A DNA stretch of 64,000 bases from Bicyclus anynana (GCF_947172395.1 NC_069110.1:8252127-8316126); one strand, 5' to 3'. Numbered from the stretch's first letter, positions 34,701 through 45,766 are shown. The notes: generated by a model from the sequence alone, not told the origin. Numbers and translations are program-made.

Positions 34701-37700
34701 TGATATTTAATTTCTTAAAATGCACACAACTGAAAAGTTGGAGGTGCATGTCCCGGACCGGATTCGAACCCACACCCTCCGAAATCGGAGGCAGAGGTCA
34801 TATCCACTGGGCTATCACGCTTAACTATTTAAGGTGTATTAATTCTAAAAGCTTCTATTATGCATTCCCATTACATATCTATCTGTTCATATTTATATTG
34901 ATTGTTTACAGGAAATGTGTAGAATGGAAATCTTTAATCATCGCGACAATTTTGGGAATGCCCTTTGGAGTGTTATTATTTGTTCCTATTTACCACCCGC
35001 TACATGACAACCTGAAGATACATTCGGAAGTCACCTTTTTCCTACTATTTTCTGTGTTCGCTGTATTCATAATCAACGGTCTTCTAACTGAGCGTGAAAA
35101 ATGTAAAGATAGGTGAGTGATATATTTTTTTCTTGTTTAAATTGGCATTATTGAATTAAATTAAATAATTAAGCCTCAATAGCTTCACGGGAAAGTGGTC
35201 GGACTCGTCACCGAGAGGTCGTGGTTCGACCCCCGCCTGCTGGACCATTGTCATACGTAATACCTTTTTAAACTAATCGATTTATTTTAGTGTTACGTGC
35301 CTACACAATCGCCACATAAAGTGGTCCGAATTTAGCTACTCCACTGTACGCACACTTCTACAATTTTGTGTTTACTTACATTAAATATTTATGTAAGTAT
35401 ATATAGTAGTGGACTATAGGCCTAACCCCTCTCATTCTGAGAGGAGACTCGAGCTCAACCGTGAGCCGAATATGGGTTGATTATGATGATATATAGTTTT
35501 TACACTTCCTGAACACACAACTCGCTATTATAGACAATATCTAAGTATGTAGTACTTATTATTTGTTTACTACGCCACCTAATACGTAAGACCCCCAACA
35601 CAGGGGTGCAACCACTTACTTGTCTTTGCTAAAACGCAGATTGCGCCAGGCCTTTGAAGACCTGCAATTTTCAAGCAATATTGAGTTTTGTTATGTTATA
35701 AAAGTTATGTCTAGAAATTATCTACATGTCATGGGTACCAGAGAGAGATTATTTATTTAGGTGTCATGAATTTGTTAAGATATAATTAAAAGCTGACCAT
35801 ATCTATTGTCACATAATAAATGATTATACAACAAAGATATATCGAACAATGTAGGTATCTAAAATATGACGTTAACACTTGCTCAAATAAACGAATAAAT
35901 TGTAGTTCATAAAACGTTATACAACAACTCGGCAAATGAAAGTAAGTAAACACAAAATGACAAAAACATGTGTGCTATACACGACTAAACTAAAGTAAAA
36001 CTTAATAAAAAAAAAATCTGATGAATTGAGAACCACCTCAGTTTTTTAAGTCGCTCTCTCTCTGTCTGTATTCTTTTAGTAAGATACCAGTAAGTATAGA
36101 TACCTAAATTGAACTTTAGAGCAGAACATAGGATACTTTTTATTCTAGAAAAGACTAAGGTTCCCGCGGGATTTGTAAAAAAATACAATTTCACATGAAC
36201 AAAGTCGCGGGCGTCCACTAGAACATAAATATATAATTTAAGTAAACACAATTTGTGCATGGTGCGCTCAGTGGAGTAAGTAAATTCGGGTAACTTTTTG
36301 TGGTGATTTTGTAGGCACGTAACAATTGTTGTCTAATAGTTTAAATTAAAGAAGAATATGAAGAAGTATTCTGTGAAGTTTATATCAATCTCAGACGAAT
36401 TGGTTTGAGATATCAATGATCAATGGTGACGTCATGGTGATGTGGACATACAAATCCTTTGATTAAGTATCTCTCCAATCCAATATTAAATTAATTTACT
36501 CTTTGCTCCGATCTCTTTTTTATCTCTCAGTTTCAGACGAATAATTTTATCAACGAACAAATCCTTTGTTAGTCACTGTTTACGAGTTCATACTTATCAT
36601 AGACAGAGAAGAAAATCGTTACCGTATTTGAATTACGATGTATATACAACAGAAATCTTTAAAGTAAATTATTTTATATTTAATCATGATTTATTTATTG
36701 CTCTATTAATCATTGGTTAAAAAATATGTAAGTTTTTTAGTGTGAACAAATCATCTTTGTGTCATCATAGACTCCACGCATGCTAAAAAGTTCTCCCAGG
36801 TTCTCCCATAAACGTGTATCATATAATCTGTACAAACGTCAAAGTAATCTATTTCATTCTGACAGTTACTTTTATGACATTTTTGTTTGTTTGTTTATTA
36901 ATTATTTGCGATTTGTTTTTGTTGCTTTAATTTACGAGTACACTAAAATTATAGTCGTAAAGTAAATTTTTAGGAATAGTAACCACAGAAATGTATCTTC
37001 AAAATGGAAGATATCATTAGTTTATGTAAGTAAAATTTTGTGTCGTGTCATTAGACATGTTTTTATTATTCTGATTATGCATAGTTTTAGATTCCTCGAC
37101 ATAGTTTGGGCGAGCGCGAAAGTCGAGCCCTAGGTCTTGAAGAGGCAACAAGTACATAGAGACGAGGTTTCCTTTGAGACTCGTCTCTTGTGACAGTATA
37201 GGACCTAGATGAAGAGATACACATGACTCATAATAAACTACAGCCCTACTCGTTTATTTAGAAAGTATTGTTTGTTTAAAATGTTATTCAAAATATATTA
37301 TAGTCAGGCAAGTTCGTTGATGACACTCCCATGATATGCGGGCGATGGGGGGATAGACTGCGCGTGTGTGAAATCATGAGTGCGGGGAAGTGAAGTGCAG
37401 CAGTCGTGAGTTTTTCATTCATTGCTACACGTCCCCCCGACCACGCGGACCATCAGAAGTGTTACTAACGAAGTTGCCAAGCAATAGGTGTGAAATGACT
37501 AGCGATTTATAACCTCATTTTTAATTTATAATTAGTTTGTTTGTAATCAGTACACATTGAGTAGGGATGTAGTATAGACTATAGAAATATATTATGTGAA
37601 AGTGTCTATGAAATAGATTCACGTGGAAAGCCATGTACTTTTATGATTGGACCTGTAAATCTAGTTTGCTCCCAAATAAGGCTTGCTAGATTTCCAGGAA

Positions 37701-40250
37701 TTCATAGAATGCCCTGAAATTTCAAGTTGAGTCCCTTAATCAATAAATTAGGGAATAAATGAGAATATTTTTATTCTTTACATGTTAGCCCTTGACTGCA
37801 ATCTCACCTGATGGTAAGTGATGAAGCGGGCAAACTTGTTAGGGGTGGTACGAAAATCCACACACATCAGCTTCAACACAATATCATACTGGAATGTTAC
37901 GTTGACGCTTGACGGTACATCTTTGTTAATTGTTGGCTGAAGCATCCCACCAGCCAGACCTAGGTTAATTAAGAAAACCTCAATAGGCCCAGCCGGAATT
38001 GAATACAGGACCTCTGTCTTGTAAATCCACGGCACATACTTGTGCGCCATGTGTCAAAACAGAACATTTTTTTCTTTTTTAAAAAAAAAACAACATGTTA
38101 ATACATTATCTAAAAAATAGTGCAATCAATATATGTTTTTCCCACAGGCTCACAGCCATAGACTATGTACTGATACTGCAACTGGCTCTCCACTACATAA
38201 TCTACTGGGTGTTTGTGGTATTTTTTGACCCAGCCAAGGAAGTCTCAGTTGGTCTACATGAACCTGTTGGCCCATGCAATGAAGTAGCCTCCCTTATAAC
38301 ACCATTTGGACAGGTAATTTTTTTTTAACAAAAGGATATCAACCAAGTCTTTTATGTGTCCAATATTTTCCTTTGCCTTTCAATGAAGCTAAAACCTTAA
38401 TGTAGGAACAACAGACAAAAAAAAACAATCCATCATCATCATTATCAGCTGATGGACATCCACTGTTGGACATAGGCCTCTTTCATGGATTTCGAAGCAC
38501 ATCAGTATCGAGCCAGCATCCAGTGGCAGTCACTGATCAGACATAGCTCAGTGAGTCGCGATGCTGAAGTGGCAATGCGCAAGCCACATAGTTCGAAGAG
38601 CAGATGGACGTTTTCGTTCCAAGGTGCTGGAATAGTGACGCCCCACTTGGTGGAACGAGGACAAGAACGTCATTTTACATCAAATGGCAGTGATTTTTTT
38701 GTTTTACGATCATTTTACATGATTATATCAACGAAAATACGTAAATAACGGTTTTTGGTTTAAATAATCTTACTAATTGCTACTGCCATTTCACGTAAAA
38801 TGTAGATACTTATGTAATTTCGATGAAAATACGATGATAGATGGTTGCATAAACGAAAATATAATGAAAAACTATGTAGTGTCTCATTATTTGAATAGTA
38901 CACCGAGATTCATAATAACTCTGCAGATCTGCTTCCAGAAAGAGTTGGCCTAACAAGGCAATAAAACGAAAATATAATGAAAAACTATGTAGTGTCTCAT
39001 TATTTGAATAGTACACCGAGATTCATAATAACTCTGCAGATCTGCTTCCAGAAAGAGTTGGCCTAACAAGGCAATAAATTATTGACATTCTCCTTTGCAG
39101 ACATTACACAAAAGGAAATATTTCTGCCCTAATGATTATGATGAGGGGTACTTCGACTTCCACTGTGTTGGTGGCACGAAGCCACAGAACGGTGCTGACT
39201 GGTACATAATTTGTGGAACACCATTTGTGTAAGTAATTTATGTATTTTATATGTTGGAATAAGGGATAAAATATAGATTATGGCACTCAAAAATAACGTG
39301 TCTTTCTTTTCGTAACAAAGTTTTCTAAATTGGTTCACAGAGACTATGTTTACAACCTCATACATTACCTATTTATATAACCCATCCGAATTAACTTGAC
39401 ACTTGGCTATCAAAAACACTTTGTGCCAGTTTTCCGCAAATGCCACTTCAACCAGAATTTTTTTGGGTAAAAAAGAGCCTTTATATTGCTTATTAATCTC
39501 ATCTATCTTCTAGTGAAATCGTTGCAGCTGTTCTAGAAATTAGCACGGACAGTCAAACAGAGAGACAAAAATTTTTATAAAGTTTTTGTGTTTTAGGTTC
39601 ATGCAAATAACTATAATCACTTGAGCAAAAGGGTTATTTACCAATCATAGACAGATTTTTCAATTTTATGTATTGACTAGCCGAGGCTCCGCGGTTTCAT
39701 CCACGTAGTACCCTTTCCCGTGAGATTACGTAGACTACATTATAGCCTATGACACTTACAAATAACGTGGCTTTTTTGTGGTTAAAAGATTTAAAAAAAA
39801 ATCAGTTCTGTAGATCCAAATATTGAAGACCCTGTAATACCACAAACTTTCGTCATTACCCATATTCGGCTCACTGCTGAGCTCAAGTCCCCTCTCAGAA
39901 TGAGAGGGGTTAGGCCAATAGTGCGGATTGGCAGACTTTACACACGTATATTTAATTTCTTAAAATGCACACAACTGAAAAGTTGGAGGAGCATGCCCCA
40001 GACCGGATTCGAACTCACACCCTCCGAAATTGGCGGCATAGGTCATATCCACTGAGGTCTCACAGCTCCACAAACTTTATCTCTTTATAATATTAGATGT
40101 ACTAATTGATGGATTTGTTACAGGAACCGCGCAGAGTACGTGGCAATCATCTCTGGTATACTTATTTTCGCAGCTGGCGTATTTGGCGGTATTTATTTTA
40201 GCAATTCTAAAACAACTCAGCCTGTGGCTAAGAAGTTTAAAACTAAATGA
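28731..40250 (+). CDS. Uncharacterised multi-pass membrane protein (possibly the DUF7802 family)
   Basis: Eight exons: 28731-28751, 31720-31834, 32010-32180, 32407-32704, 34912-35112, 38148-38313, 39101-39228, 40124-40250. All junctions are GT/AG with compatible phases; 1227 nt give 408 aa and a TGA stop. Exons 2-8 are strongly supported. The first, seven codons (MAVNNPH) before a GTAAGT donor, was picked because it has an ATG, the right phase and a good donor just upstream in divergent orientation to GALNT; a different first exon is possible. About nine hydrophobic segments are visible, at about 27-46, 52-72, 93-115, 127-150, 170-187, 207-230, 240-260, 275-295 and 372-392. The most striking part is the His/Trp/Asp-rich stretch KFVHWTWHDTDPN...DRHYWVPWNSYYFH (about 148-174, exon 4). 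A Cys-containing loop (KRKYFCPNDYDEGYF...FHCVGGTKP) precedes the last helix, and the tail is Lys-rich. The function is unknown. The family name is from memory and unchecked. Introns contain SINEs, an N gap and a tandem duplication. Confidence 0.85.
29175..29347. mobile_element. Foldback-type MITE 'gattatgaaacacggctaaa', copy 1
   Basis: Ends with 'ttagccgtgtttcataatcaattaatatg'. The other arm is diverged ('ggaattgattatgcaatgcggcacgatcc'). It shares 'actagtcgggcatactccgac' and 'catgactaagggccccgtat' with 57239-57442 and 56130-56240. Confidence 0.7.
29355..29640 (+). mobile_element. Dispersed lepidopteran repeat '...accatcaggtgagatt'
   Basis: 'ctggtggaaggcttcggccg', 'tagcggttcggtacgatgtc' and 'catcacttaccatcaggtga' are landmarks of a repeat I recognise as common in Lepidoptera. 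A reversed, truncated relative is at 37780-38050. The ORF across it is not a gene. Confidence 0.7.
29863..30062. other. Assembly gap (200 N) with duplicated 40-bp flanks
   Basis: Exactly 200 Ns. The 40 bases before the gap (29823-29862) and the 40 bases after it (30063-30102) are identical, starting 'ggttttgctagcctttaata'. The ORF spanning it is meaningless. Confidence 0.97.
30541..30760. mobile_element. Fragment related to the 'caggggcgtagct' hAT-type family
   Basis: Starts 'caggggcgtagctatcgccg' and contains 'gggggccctccgg' and 'gggccccccaacta'. The right end 'gctccactg' is only a weak inverted match and no target duplication was found. Confidence 0.5.
32735..33190 (+). mobile_element. RTE-like repeat fragments
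   Basis: 'tagcctatgacactcacaaa...' (32745) recurs at 39740 and 39280. 'ctgtagagaggtaaattctg...cctgggcaggttatagtatt...agcagtgaagagaaatgttg' (32884-33145) is repeated at 59140-59360. Confidence 0.6.
33590..33755 (-). repeat. TAGGG-type minisatellite ending in 'gcgggcgtccgctagt'
   Basis: A G-rich array of TAGGG/TAGGGG units, then 'tttcacgcggacgaagtcgc' and 'gggcgtccgctagt'. It has the same type of array as 2381-2575 and 19746-19945, but with the alternative common element terminus. Confidence 0.8.
34517..34822 (-). mobile_element. tRNA-derived SINE, best full-length copy
   Basis: About 305 bp. On the minus strand the order is: tRNA-like head (A-box-like 'tgatagcccagtgg', B-box-like 'ggttcgaatccgg'), body 'aagaaattaaatatcacgtg', 'gaggaaacctgcataccaga', 'ctctgcgtgtgtgaagtctg', 'gagaggagactcgagctcag', tail 'ccgtatatgggttgataa'. 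It lies about 90 bp upstream of exon 5 of the membrane-protein gene. Confidence 0.92.
35168..35275 (+). mobile_element. Second SINE family, tRNA-like head fragment
   Basis: 'caatagcttcacgggaaagtggtcggactcgtcaccgagaggtcgtggttcgacccccgcctg' (35177-35239) has an A-box-like start and the B box GGTTCGACC, typical of another lepidopteran SINE. It is not a functional tRNA gene: no anticodon arm or acceptor stem closes properly. Confidence 0.6.
35408..35492 (+). mobile_element. SINE tail fragment
   Basis: 'gtggactataggcctaaccc...gagccgaatatgggttgatt' then ATGATGAT: the last 85 bp of the main SINE family. Confidence 0.85.
37303..37487. mobile_element. TIR MITE 'cttggcaa...acactcccatga', copy 2
   Basis: Left end 'ggcaagttcgttgatgacac' and right end 'gaagtgttactaacgaagtt' + 'gccaag' are inverted. 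It is in intron 5 of the membrane-protein gene. Confidence 0.8.
37780..38050 (-). mobile_element. Dispersed repeat 'aatctcacctgatggtaagt'
   Basis: Reversed relative of 29355-29640 at its left end; the right half ('acctctgtcttgtaaatcca') has diverged. It ends about 100 bp before exon 6. Confidence 0.65.
38430..38690 (+). mobile_element. RTE-like LINE remnants
   Basis: 'catcattatcagctgatgga...catccactgttggacatagg' is followed by a short frame reading IVRRADGRFRSKVLE, like the C-terminus of lepidopteran RTE reverse transcriptases. It is rearranged and not functional. Confidence 0.55.
38851..39076. repeat. Perfect 113-bp tandem duplication
   Basis: 38851-38963 and 38964-39076 appear base-for-base identical, starting 'aaacgaaaatataatgaaaa' and ending 'taacaaggcaata'. 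The second copy ends 24 bp before exon 7 (39101) of the membrane-protein gene. Confidence 0.92.
39677..39850 (+). mobile_element. RTE-like repeat fragment
   Basis: 'gactagccgaggctccgcgg' then 'agcctatgacacttacaaataacgtggc', shared with 32745 and 39280. In intron 7 of the membrane-protein gene. Confidence 0.55.
39858..40071 (-). mobile_element. SINE, internally deleted
   Basis: Tail 'cccatattcggctcactgct' to tRNA-like head; the part between 'gattggcagactttacacac' and 'atttaatttcttaaaatgca' is missing. It ends about 50 bp before the last exon of the membrane-protein gene. Confidence 0.88.
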
Positions 40251-40257
40251 TATTCTA

Positions 40258-40284
40258 AATAAATTGTAGTTATCAAACAATAAA
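40258..40284 (+). terminator. Two poly(A) signals of the membrane-protein gene
   Basis: AATAAA at 40258-40263 and at 40279-40284, 8 and 29 bases after the TGA stop. The 3' UTR is therefore expected to be very short (about 50 nt). Confidence 0.7.
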
Positions 40285-40396
40285 AGTTCGAATTTTGATT
40301 ACCTAATTTATTTTTCTTTTATATAAATAAACCCATACTTGTACTTTTTAAAAATAGCAGTTAATGGCTAGGTAGTTAGGTACTTAATCTATAGCT

Positions 40397-40515
40397 TCAT
40401 AACACTCCAGATAATCCGTGGGTGCCGGGAGGGGGGTAGCCATGTTCCGCGCGCACTACTTCATACCCTCGCACTCCTTCATGGGAGTCATCAACGAACT
40501 TGCCAAGCTATAGTA
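40397..40515. mobile_element. TIR MITE 'cttggcaa...', copy 3 (short)
   Basis: 'aacactccagataatccgtg' to 'gagtcatcaacgaacttgccaag', with a centre differing from the other two copies. Confidence 0.65.
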
Positions 40516-40551
40516 CAAGCCAATGAGCAAAAATAAAAAAATATTAATATT

Positions 40552-40790
40552 TCATCATTATCAACCCATATTCGGCCCATTGAGCACTAGTCTCCTCTCA
40601 GAACGAGAAGGGTTCGGCCTTAGTCCACCACGCTGGCCCCATACGGATTGGCAGACTTCACGCACGTAGAGATTTGAGAAAATTCACAGGTATGCAGGTT
40701 TCCTCGCGATGTTTTTCCTTCACCGTTTGAGACAAGTGATATTTAATTTCTTAAAAAGCACTTAACTGAAAAGTTGGAGGTGCATAGAAC
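40552..40790 (-). mobile_element. SINE lacking its tRNA-like head
   Basis: Tail 'tatcaacccatattcggccc' through 'ctgaaaagttggaggtgcat', where homology stops. The head is replaced by unrelated sequence (5' truncation, as expected for reverse-transcribed copies). Confidence 0.85.
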
Positions 40791-41255
40791 TTTCTATAGA
40801 GGCCTAGGCACAGTAAGTTCTCCGATTCCCCATAATATCTGGTAAAAAATATACATTTTATACTTGAAAAATTGAAGATCTGTACCTTAAAATCTGCTAC
40901 TATCTGTTCTAAGTGTACAGACGACAGGAAGCGAGTTTGTATTATACTATGCAAAGAAGACATTTTTTATTGCATTTTTTAAAGTCTGACAGATATTATA
41001 TTTATAGTTGGTATAGAAGGTAGTTAAATGAGATAAACAGAAACTAATTATTAATACAACAAGGGTGTAATTTTAATAACAATAAGATGATACCTAGGCA
41101 ATTGTATTTTGAACAAACACCAAGACAGTTGGAATTCCATAAAATTCCCCACTCAGAGAATTGTGCACCAGACAAATCAAATATATTTTACATAAAATTT
41201 AAAACTCGTGCAAGAATTGAGTTGTTCTTTTGAAGACTTATACTCAAAATCGTTC

Positions 41256-42092
41256 CTAACCAACTAAAACTAGATTATCGGAAAGAAACTTATATGGTGG
41301 GACCTCTAAATTCAGAGGAGCTGGGCCTTTGCGTGTTCTACCGACGTTGTCGTAGTGACTGCCATGACATGGACAATAAAATCCACCAGCCCAATCTCCA
41401 GAGTTTGGAACTGGGACACAGCCCAAATGTGTACAGATACCAATGACAATAAGCCATTCGGGTTTTATTGGTGTACGCTGGTCTGGTGTCTCCGGGTCTC
41501 GGAGTGATGACAGGGGAGTGTTGGCCTCTGCTGCTATTTCACTCGGTGTTCTGTGCTTAACAAAAAGTGGTTTCCCACGCCATTTGTAAGACAAACATGA
41601 ACCTGGTGCCACACTTGCTATGTCAATTTCTATTGTAGCCAGAGCGCGAACGTCGGCAGCCGCTGACATACTTGTCAGAAAATGTATAAATTCTGATTTA
41701 GCGCCGTACATGCCGCAGAGTAAGCCAATTAACCCAATCGCACTAGTGTAACCCTTCTTATCATCTCCGGAGTGCCAAGTAGTATTGTGAATATCTTTGT
41801 ATTTATCCTTTCTATAATAGTCAAAATTTGGATGCTCTATATCGCGGTGCAGTTTTGGATAACCTTGTTGAAATCGAACTTGTGTCCATAAGACGAATTT
41901 AGAAAGGTTGTTTATTGAACTATGCTTACAGTGATATCTTGGTCGTTGATGAGATATTTTATCATAAGAAACTATCTTTTCCTTCGTTTTCTCAAAGAGG
42001 ATATGTGGTTTTACATCGGAATCCAAACAACAGGAAATTCGCCAAATTCTTCGACTACATTTTGAAATATTACCACCATTGAGAATGTTCAT
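41256..42092 (-). CDS. Rieske iron-sulfur protein (complex III subunit), intronless paralogue
   Basis: Encodes 278 aa. The Rieske subunit of the cytochrome bc1 complex carries a 2Fe-2S cluster in the inner mitochondrial membrane and passes electrons from ubiquinol to cytochrome c1. Both cluster boxes are intact: CTHLGC (220-225) and CPCHGSH (240-246), giving Cys220/His222 and Cys240/His243 as ligands and Cys225/Cys242 as the stabilising disulfide. KWRGKPLFVKHRT and RKGPAPLNLEVP are family signatures. A hydrophobic segment (about 115-140) is followed by FLTSMSAAADVRALA, which matches the hinge. The Arg/Lys/Cys-rich N-terminus (1-70) is poorly conserved and should be the mitochondrial presequence. 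The whole frame is uninterrupted, and the N-terminal and transmembrane parts differ clearly from the form I remember in insects. I infer a retroduplicated, possibly tissue-specific paralogue rather than the housekeeping gene; the family assignment is certain. Confidence 0.93.
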   Translation of the reverse strand: MNILNGGNISKCSRRIWRISCCLDSDVKPHILFEKTKEKIVSYDKISHQRPRYHCKHSSINNLSKFVLWTQVRFQQGYPKLHRDIEHPNFDYYRKDKYKDIHNTTWHSGDDKKGYTSAIGLIGLLCGMYGAKSEFIHFLTSMSAAADVRALATIEIDIASVAPGSCLSYKWRGKPLFVKHRTPSEIAAEANTPLSSLRDPETPDQRTPIKPEWLIVIGICTHLGCVPVPNSGDWAGGFYCPCHGSHYDNVGRTRKGPAPLNLEVPPYKFLSDNLVLVG

Positions 42093-42099
42093 TCTTTTT

Positions 42100-45000
42100 A
42101 TTGGAATATTACTTGATCTTATTTTTCGTAATGAAATACTACTAAAGTAGATTTTTTATTATAAGTTATTGTCTTAATCCGAAGTAAAACTAGTAAGACA
42201 AGTAACACACTATAATATGTCAACTATATGACAACCAATTTATTCTTTATTTTATGTTTAACGGATTATTTATGTGTAAATAATCGATATAATCTATAAT
42301 AATCAGGGATCCGTAGAACATTTTTTACAACTGATTAGAATCAATCATCAAGTTAATATTTTGTGTAGCTTCATCTCGATGAGACGATCAACTTTTTTAT
42401 TTACGAAAATTCTTGATTCTGGTACTTAACTGAGTTACCAGGAAATGAAAATTTTTAAAGGTCCGAACGAGATAATGTACCACGCAATTTGAAGGACATT
42501 GTGGCTGTTAAGTTGTATACCTATTAATTAATCAACATTAAAAACATCTGGTTAGTAACAACTTTTGATAAACTACCCTCCTCCCAACTTGTACCAATAA
42601 CGAGGTTACCTATTAAAAGTTGTTACTAACCAGCCGTATTTTTTTCTGTTTTTTATAAAACATCTAAAAATGCAAATAATCACGTAGACGGAGAACTCTG
42701 CTATCAGCTCTCTGTCAGTGGAAGATCCGTCCAAATTGGTCCTGTCGTTTCAGAGATTAACCGGAACACACAGATATAATATACTCGTATATACGTACCT
42801 ATATTGTTTTATATTGTTGCCAATAGACTTTAATGAAACTTTCGTTTTTTCTTCTACAAAGTGAGTTTTTTCTGTTTTTAAGATGTGTAGGTACAACTTT
42901 GCCTAATACATTTTTTTTCAATGTGACGGTTAAAAGTGCATACAAAAACGTAAGGAAGTAATTAGTCCCGTTTTTTTGGACAAACCTTTCTTTGCAATAG
43001 AAATTTAAACTTGAAACCACTATGAAAATTAGTTAATTAGTTAAATAACTCACCTTCAAGTTTCACCAGTTTGTAATGACCAGTCATTCTATACTGGTTG
43101 TATTAATATTAATTAAATTATGCTAATATTAATTAAAATACCAAATTGTTAACAAAAACTTATAGAATCCCTATATCTGGCTCGCCACTATGTCTGGCTT
43201 CCATTTCTCTCACTCATACGGCAACAGGTTTAAGTTATTGAAGTGCAAACTTCTTATCACTTCTGTCTGTGCTTCTGTCAAGCGTTCCGAGACGCACACG
43301 TTTAACTTAGCTTTTAGCGTTTTCTGTTTTCTGTTTCGTGGTTTAAAAATTGGTGGTTTTAACATCTCCCCCTCCTTTCCTCGAGATCTCTGACAGGTAC
43401 CTAGGTAGGTACTTGTACAACTATATTTATATAGAGTTAAGGACAAAGGATACAACGCAAATGGTATATATACCATAAAGTTATATAAAACTAATTTGAA
43501 TGGTTTTGAAAAAATCCCTAGGGTGACCAATTATATTTTTTTTTTCGGATTTTTAAATTTTTCCATCTTGAATCAGTTTTTTGTGTTGCAGTCATTAAGG
43601 TTTTATAGATCTGATTTTTTGTTAAACATACCTGATTAAGTAACCAATAAATTTATTTGTTTTGTAGAGAAAGCTTAGAGTGCATTGCATTTTATGGATT
43701 ATACGAAATGCATGCTGCTGTCGCCAAAAAAAACATTATAGACTGAGAGCCTGTAAAGCCAGACATTCCTCATTTTAGCAAGGCTGGAAGTTTGTGTGCC
43801 TGTTGTTCTATCATAGGTAAGTACCTACGGTAGCCAATTATGTAGTTTAGGCTGAGGTGGCTTTGGAAGGTAGCAGGTTTCAAAAGTCCAGACCTTTAAC
43901 CGTCCAATTATAAAGTCCATTTTTTTATTATTTAGCTTCACGGCAACCCTTCGAAAGACACCGTTAATGATTTCAAAGATAACTTTAAGGGGCTCTAGCG
44001 AAGGGATGCCACAAAGCTATGGGGTTGACGACTGATAGTATGATTCCTCATTATATCCCGGAGAAAATATCAAAGATTTACGTTTTATACCTGGACAATT
44101 AGAGATCTGGAACCTTGAAAACTATCTTCGAAAGTCACCGCGGTCAATAATTGGCTAATTACCGATGGTAGAGGCATGGGCTGGCAAACTTTCAGCCTTT
44201 CTAAAATGAGGTAGATCTAACTATCACAGGATCTCTTTCCATTACGAAATGTGCAATATATTTGAGAATGATAATTTAAAATGCTCGTCCGAATAGTTAC
44301 CAGAATAGTTTTGTAACATTTAGTTGAAAATTATGCGAGACCCTAACACACACCACATTCGTTGGTGCCAAGGCTCTCTGAGTGACGTAAGATGTGAAAG
44401 TCAAAGAGTACGTACATCGTGCTCAGGCGGGTTCGGCTAGTCGTTGGCCAACTTTACAGCTCTTTAGTGACTAACTTTAATTTGCACGTGCTAATTGTAT
44501 TGTTTCGAAGAGTGCTTTTTAAATTTTAATTTGTTTGAAATATTTGGTGAATTAGGTGGGTTTTACCATAAATTATTTTTATTTAGCTAAGCGTTTACTA
44601 CATTTATTATAATAATTGTTAATTTATAAGGCTAGCGCTAGTTTGTACGGAAACAAATTAAACTAACTTTAATTGGTGTCTCTATCAAATTAATAAATGT
44701 GAGCGGATTTTTTTGGTACGATTCCTTCGTAACGTTGAAACCTGGATAGAGCGACTTAACGCTCCTGAAACCTTTGCTTACTCAATTTAATGAAAATGAC
44801 TCTTATTATGGAAACAAAACTCAGGTAGGTACATTCGTGCATGAAGTAGGGAATCCCATTTATGGGATGGATCAGCCAAATACCAAATCGCTGCTTTGGA
44901 TTCGGTGGGATCAGCAGGCTTGAGGCTCATCGGTAACGAAAAGTTATCTAACGCACAATCATAAAAGTTCTAACGCCTGTCTGTCAGTTTTCTAAGATTT

Positions 45001-45190
45001 ATTTCGGAGAGTCTAGCCAGAAACTTTTCCTTTTTCCAACTGCCAGACATCTCAGTAATCCTTACGTATTAGATGTTTTGTACTTGTAGATACAAAGCGT
45101 TTTGGCTCGTCGTTCCCGATTCGCACTGCGAAGTTATGGAATGTCCTTCCAGCTTCCATTTTATAGGTATATGCAATTCAAGAGTGAATT
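42100..45190. other. Intergenic stretch, no gene recognised
   Basis: One inverted repeat is clear: 42548-42566 (ctggttagtaacaactttt) against 42615-42633, with a 48-nt loop. ORFs around 43190-43530 overlap on opposite strands and have no domains or consistent splice sites. Confidence 0.45.
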
Positions 45191-45192
45191 AA

Positions 45193-45478
45193 CTTCTAGC
45201 TGAGCTCGAGGAGACACGAGCTCAGAAAATGAAAGAGAGGGAGCCAATAGTCCACCACCCTGGCCCAATGCGGATTGGGAGACTTCACAAATGCAGAGAA
45301 TTAAGAAAATTCTCTGGTATGCAGGTTTCCTCACGATGTTTTTCCTTCACCGTTTGAGACACGTGATATATAATTTCTTAAAATGCACACAACTTAAAAG
45401 TTGGTGCATGTCCTGAACCGGGTTCGAACTTACTCCATCCGGAATCAGAGGTAGAGGTCCACTGGGCTATTACGGCTC
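45193..45478 (-). mobile_element. SINE, near full length, diverged
   Basis: 'gctgagctcgaggagacacg' through 'gacttcacaaatgcagagaa', 'caggtttcctcacgatgttt' to the tRNA-like head ending at 'gggctattacggctc'. Confidence 0.87.
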
Positions 45479-45766
45479 TTATAATATTATGCATGATTGT
45501 TGCCAAACACTGGCGTAGATACACGTTTATACAATATAAAAAAGATCCTTTCCTTATATTTTAATAATTTTAACATTGCTTTGCCCCTTCTAAAAACTTT
45601 GAAAGTGAAAGACTGACGAGAAATATATTTTACTACTTATATGTATAACAATCCGGAGGTTGTAACTATATTGCATTGTATTTAATATTTGTACATTTGA
45701 GACAAATTACATTCGGACATTTCAATTTAATATAAAAGACCATCATATTATAAACGATGTATATAA

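Noticed and set aside
34496..34830. Start of the 206-residue ORF upstream of membrane-protein exon 5
   Set aside because: This part is SINE sequence read through in frame; the true exon starts at the acceptor before 34912.
35168..35245. Possible tRNA gene (B box GGTTCGACC)
   Set aside because: The acceptor and anticodon stems do not pair. It fits a tRNA-derived SINE head instead.
40751..40963. Minus-strand ORF starting MSSLHSIIQTRFLSSVHLEQ, with a mitochondrial-presequence look
   Set aside because: A possible first exon with a GTACAG donor, but no downstream exon with matching phase was found and the 3' part runs into a SINE.
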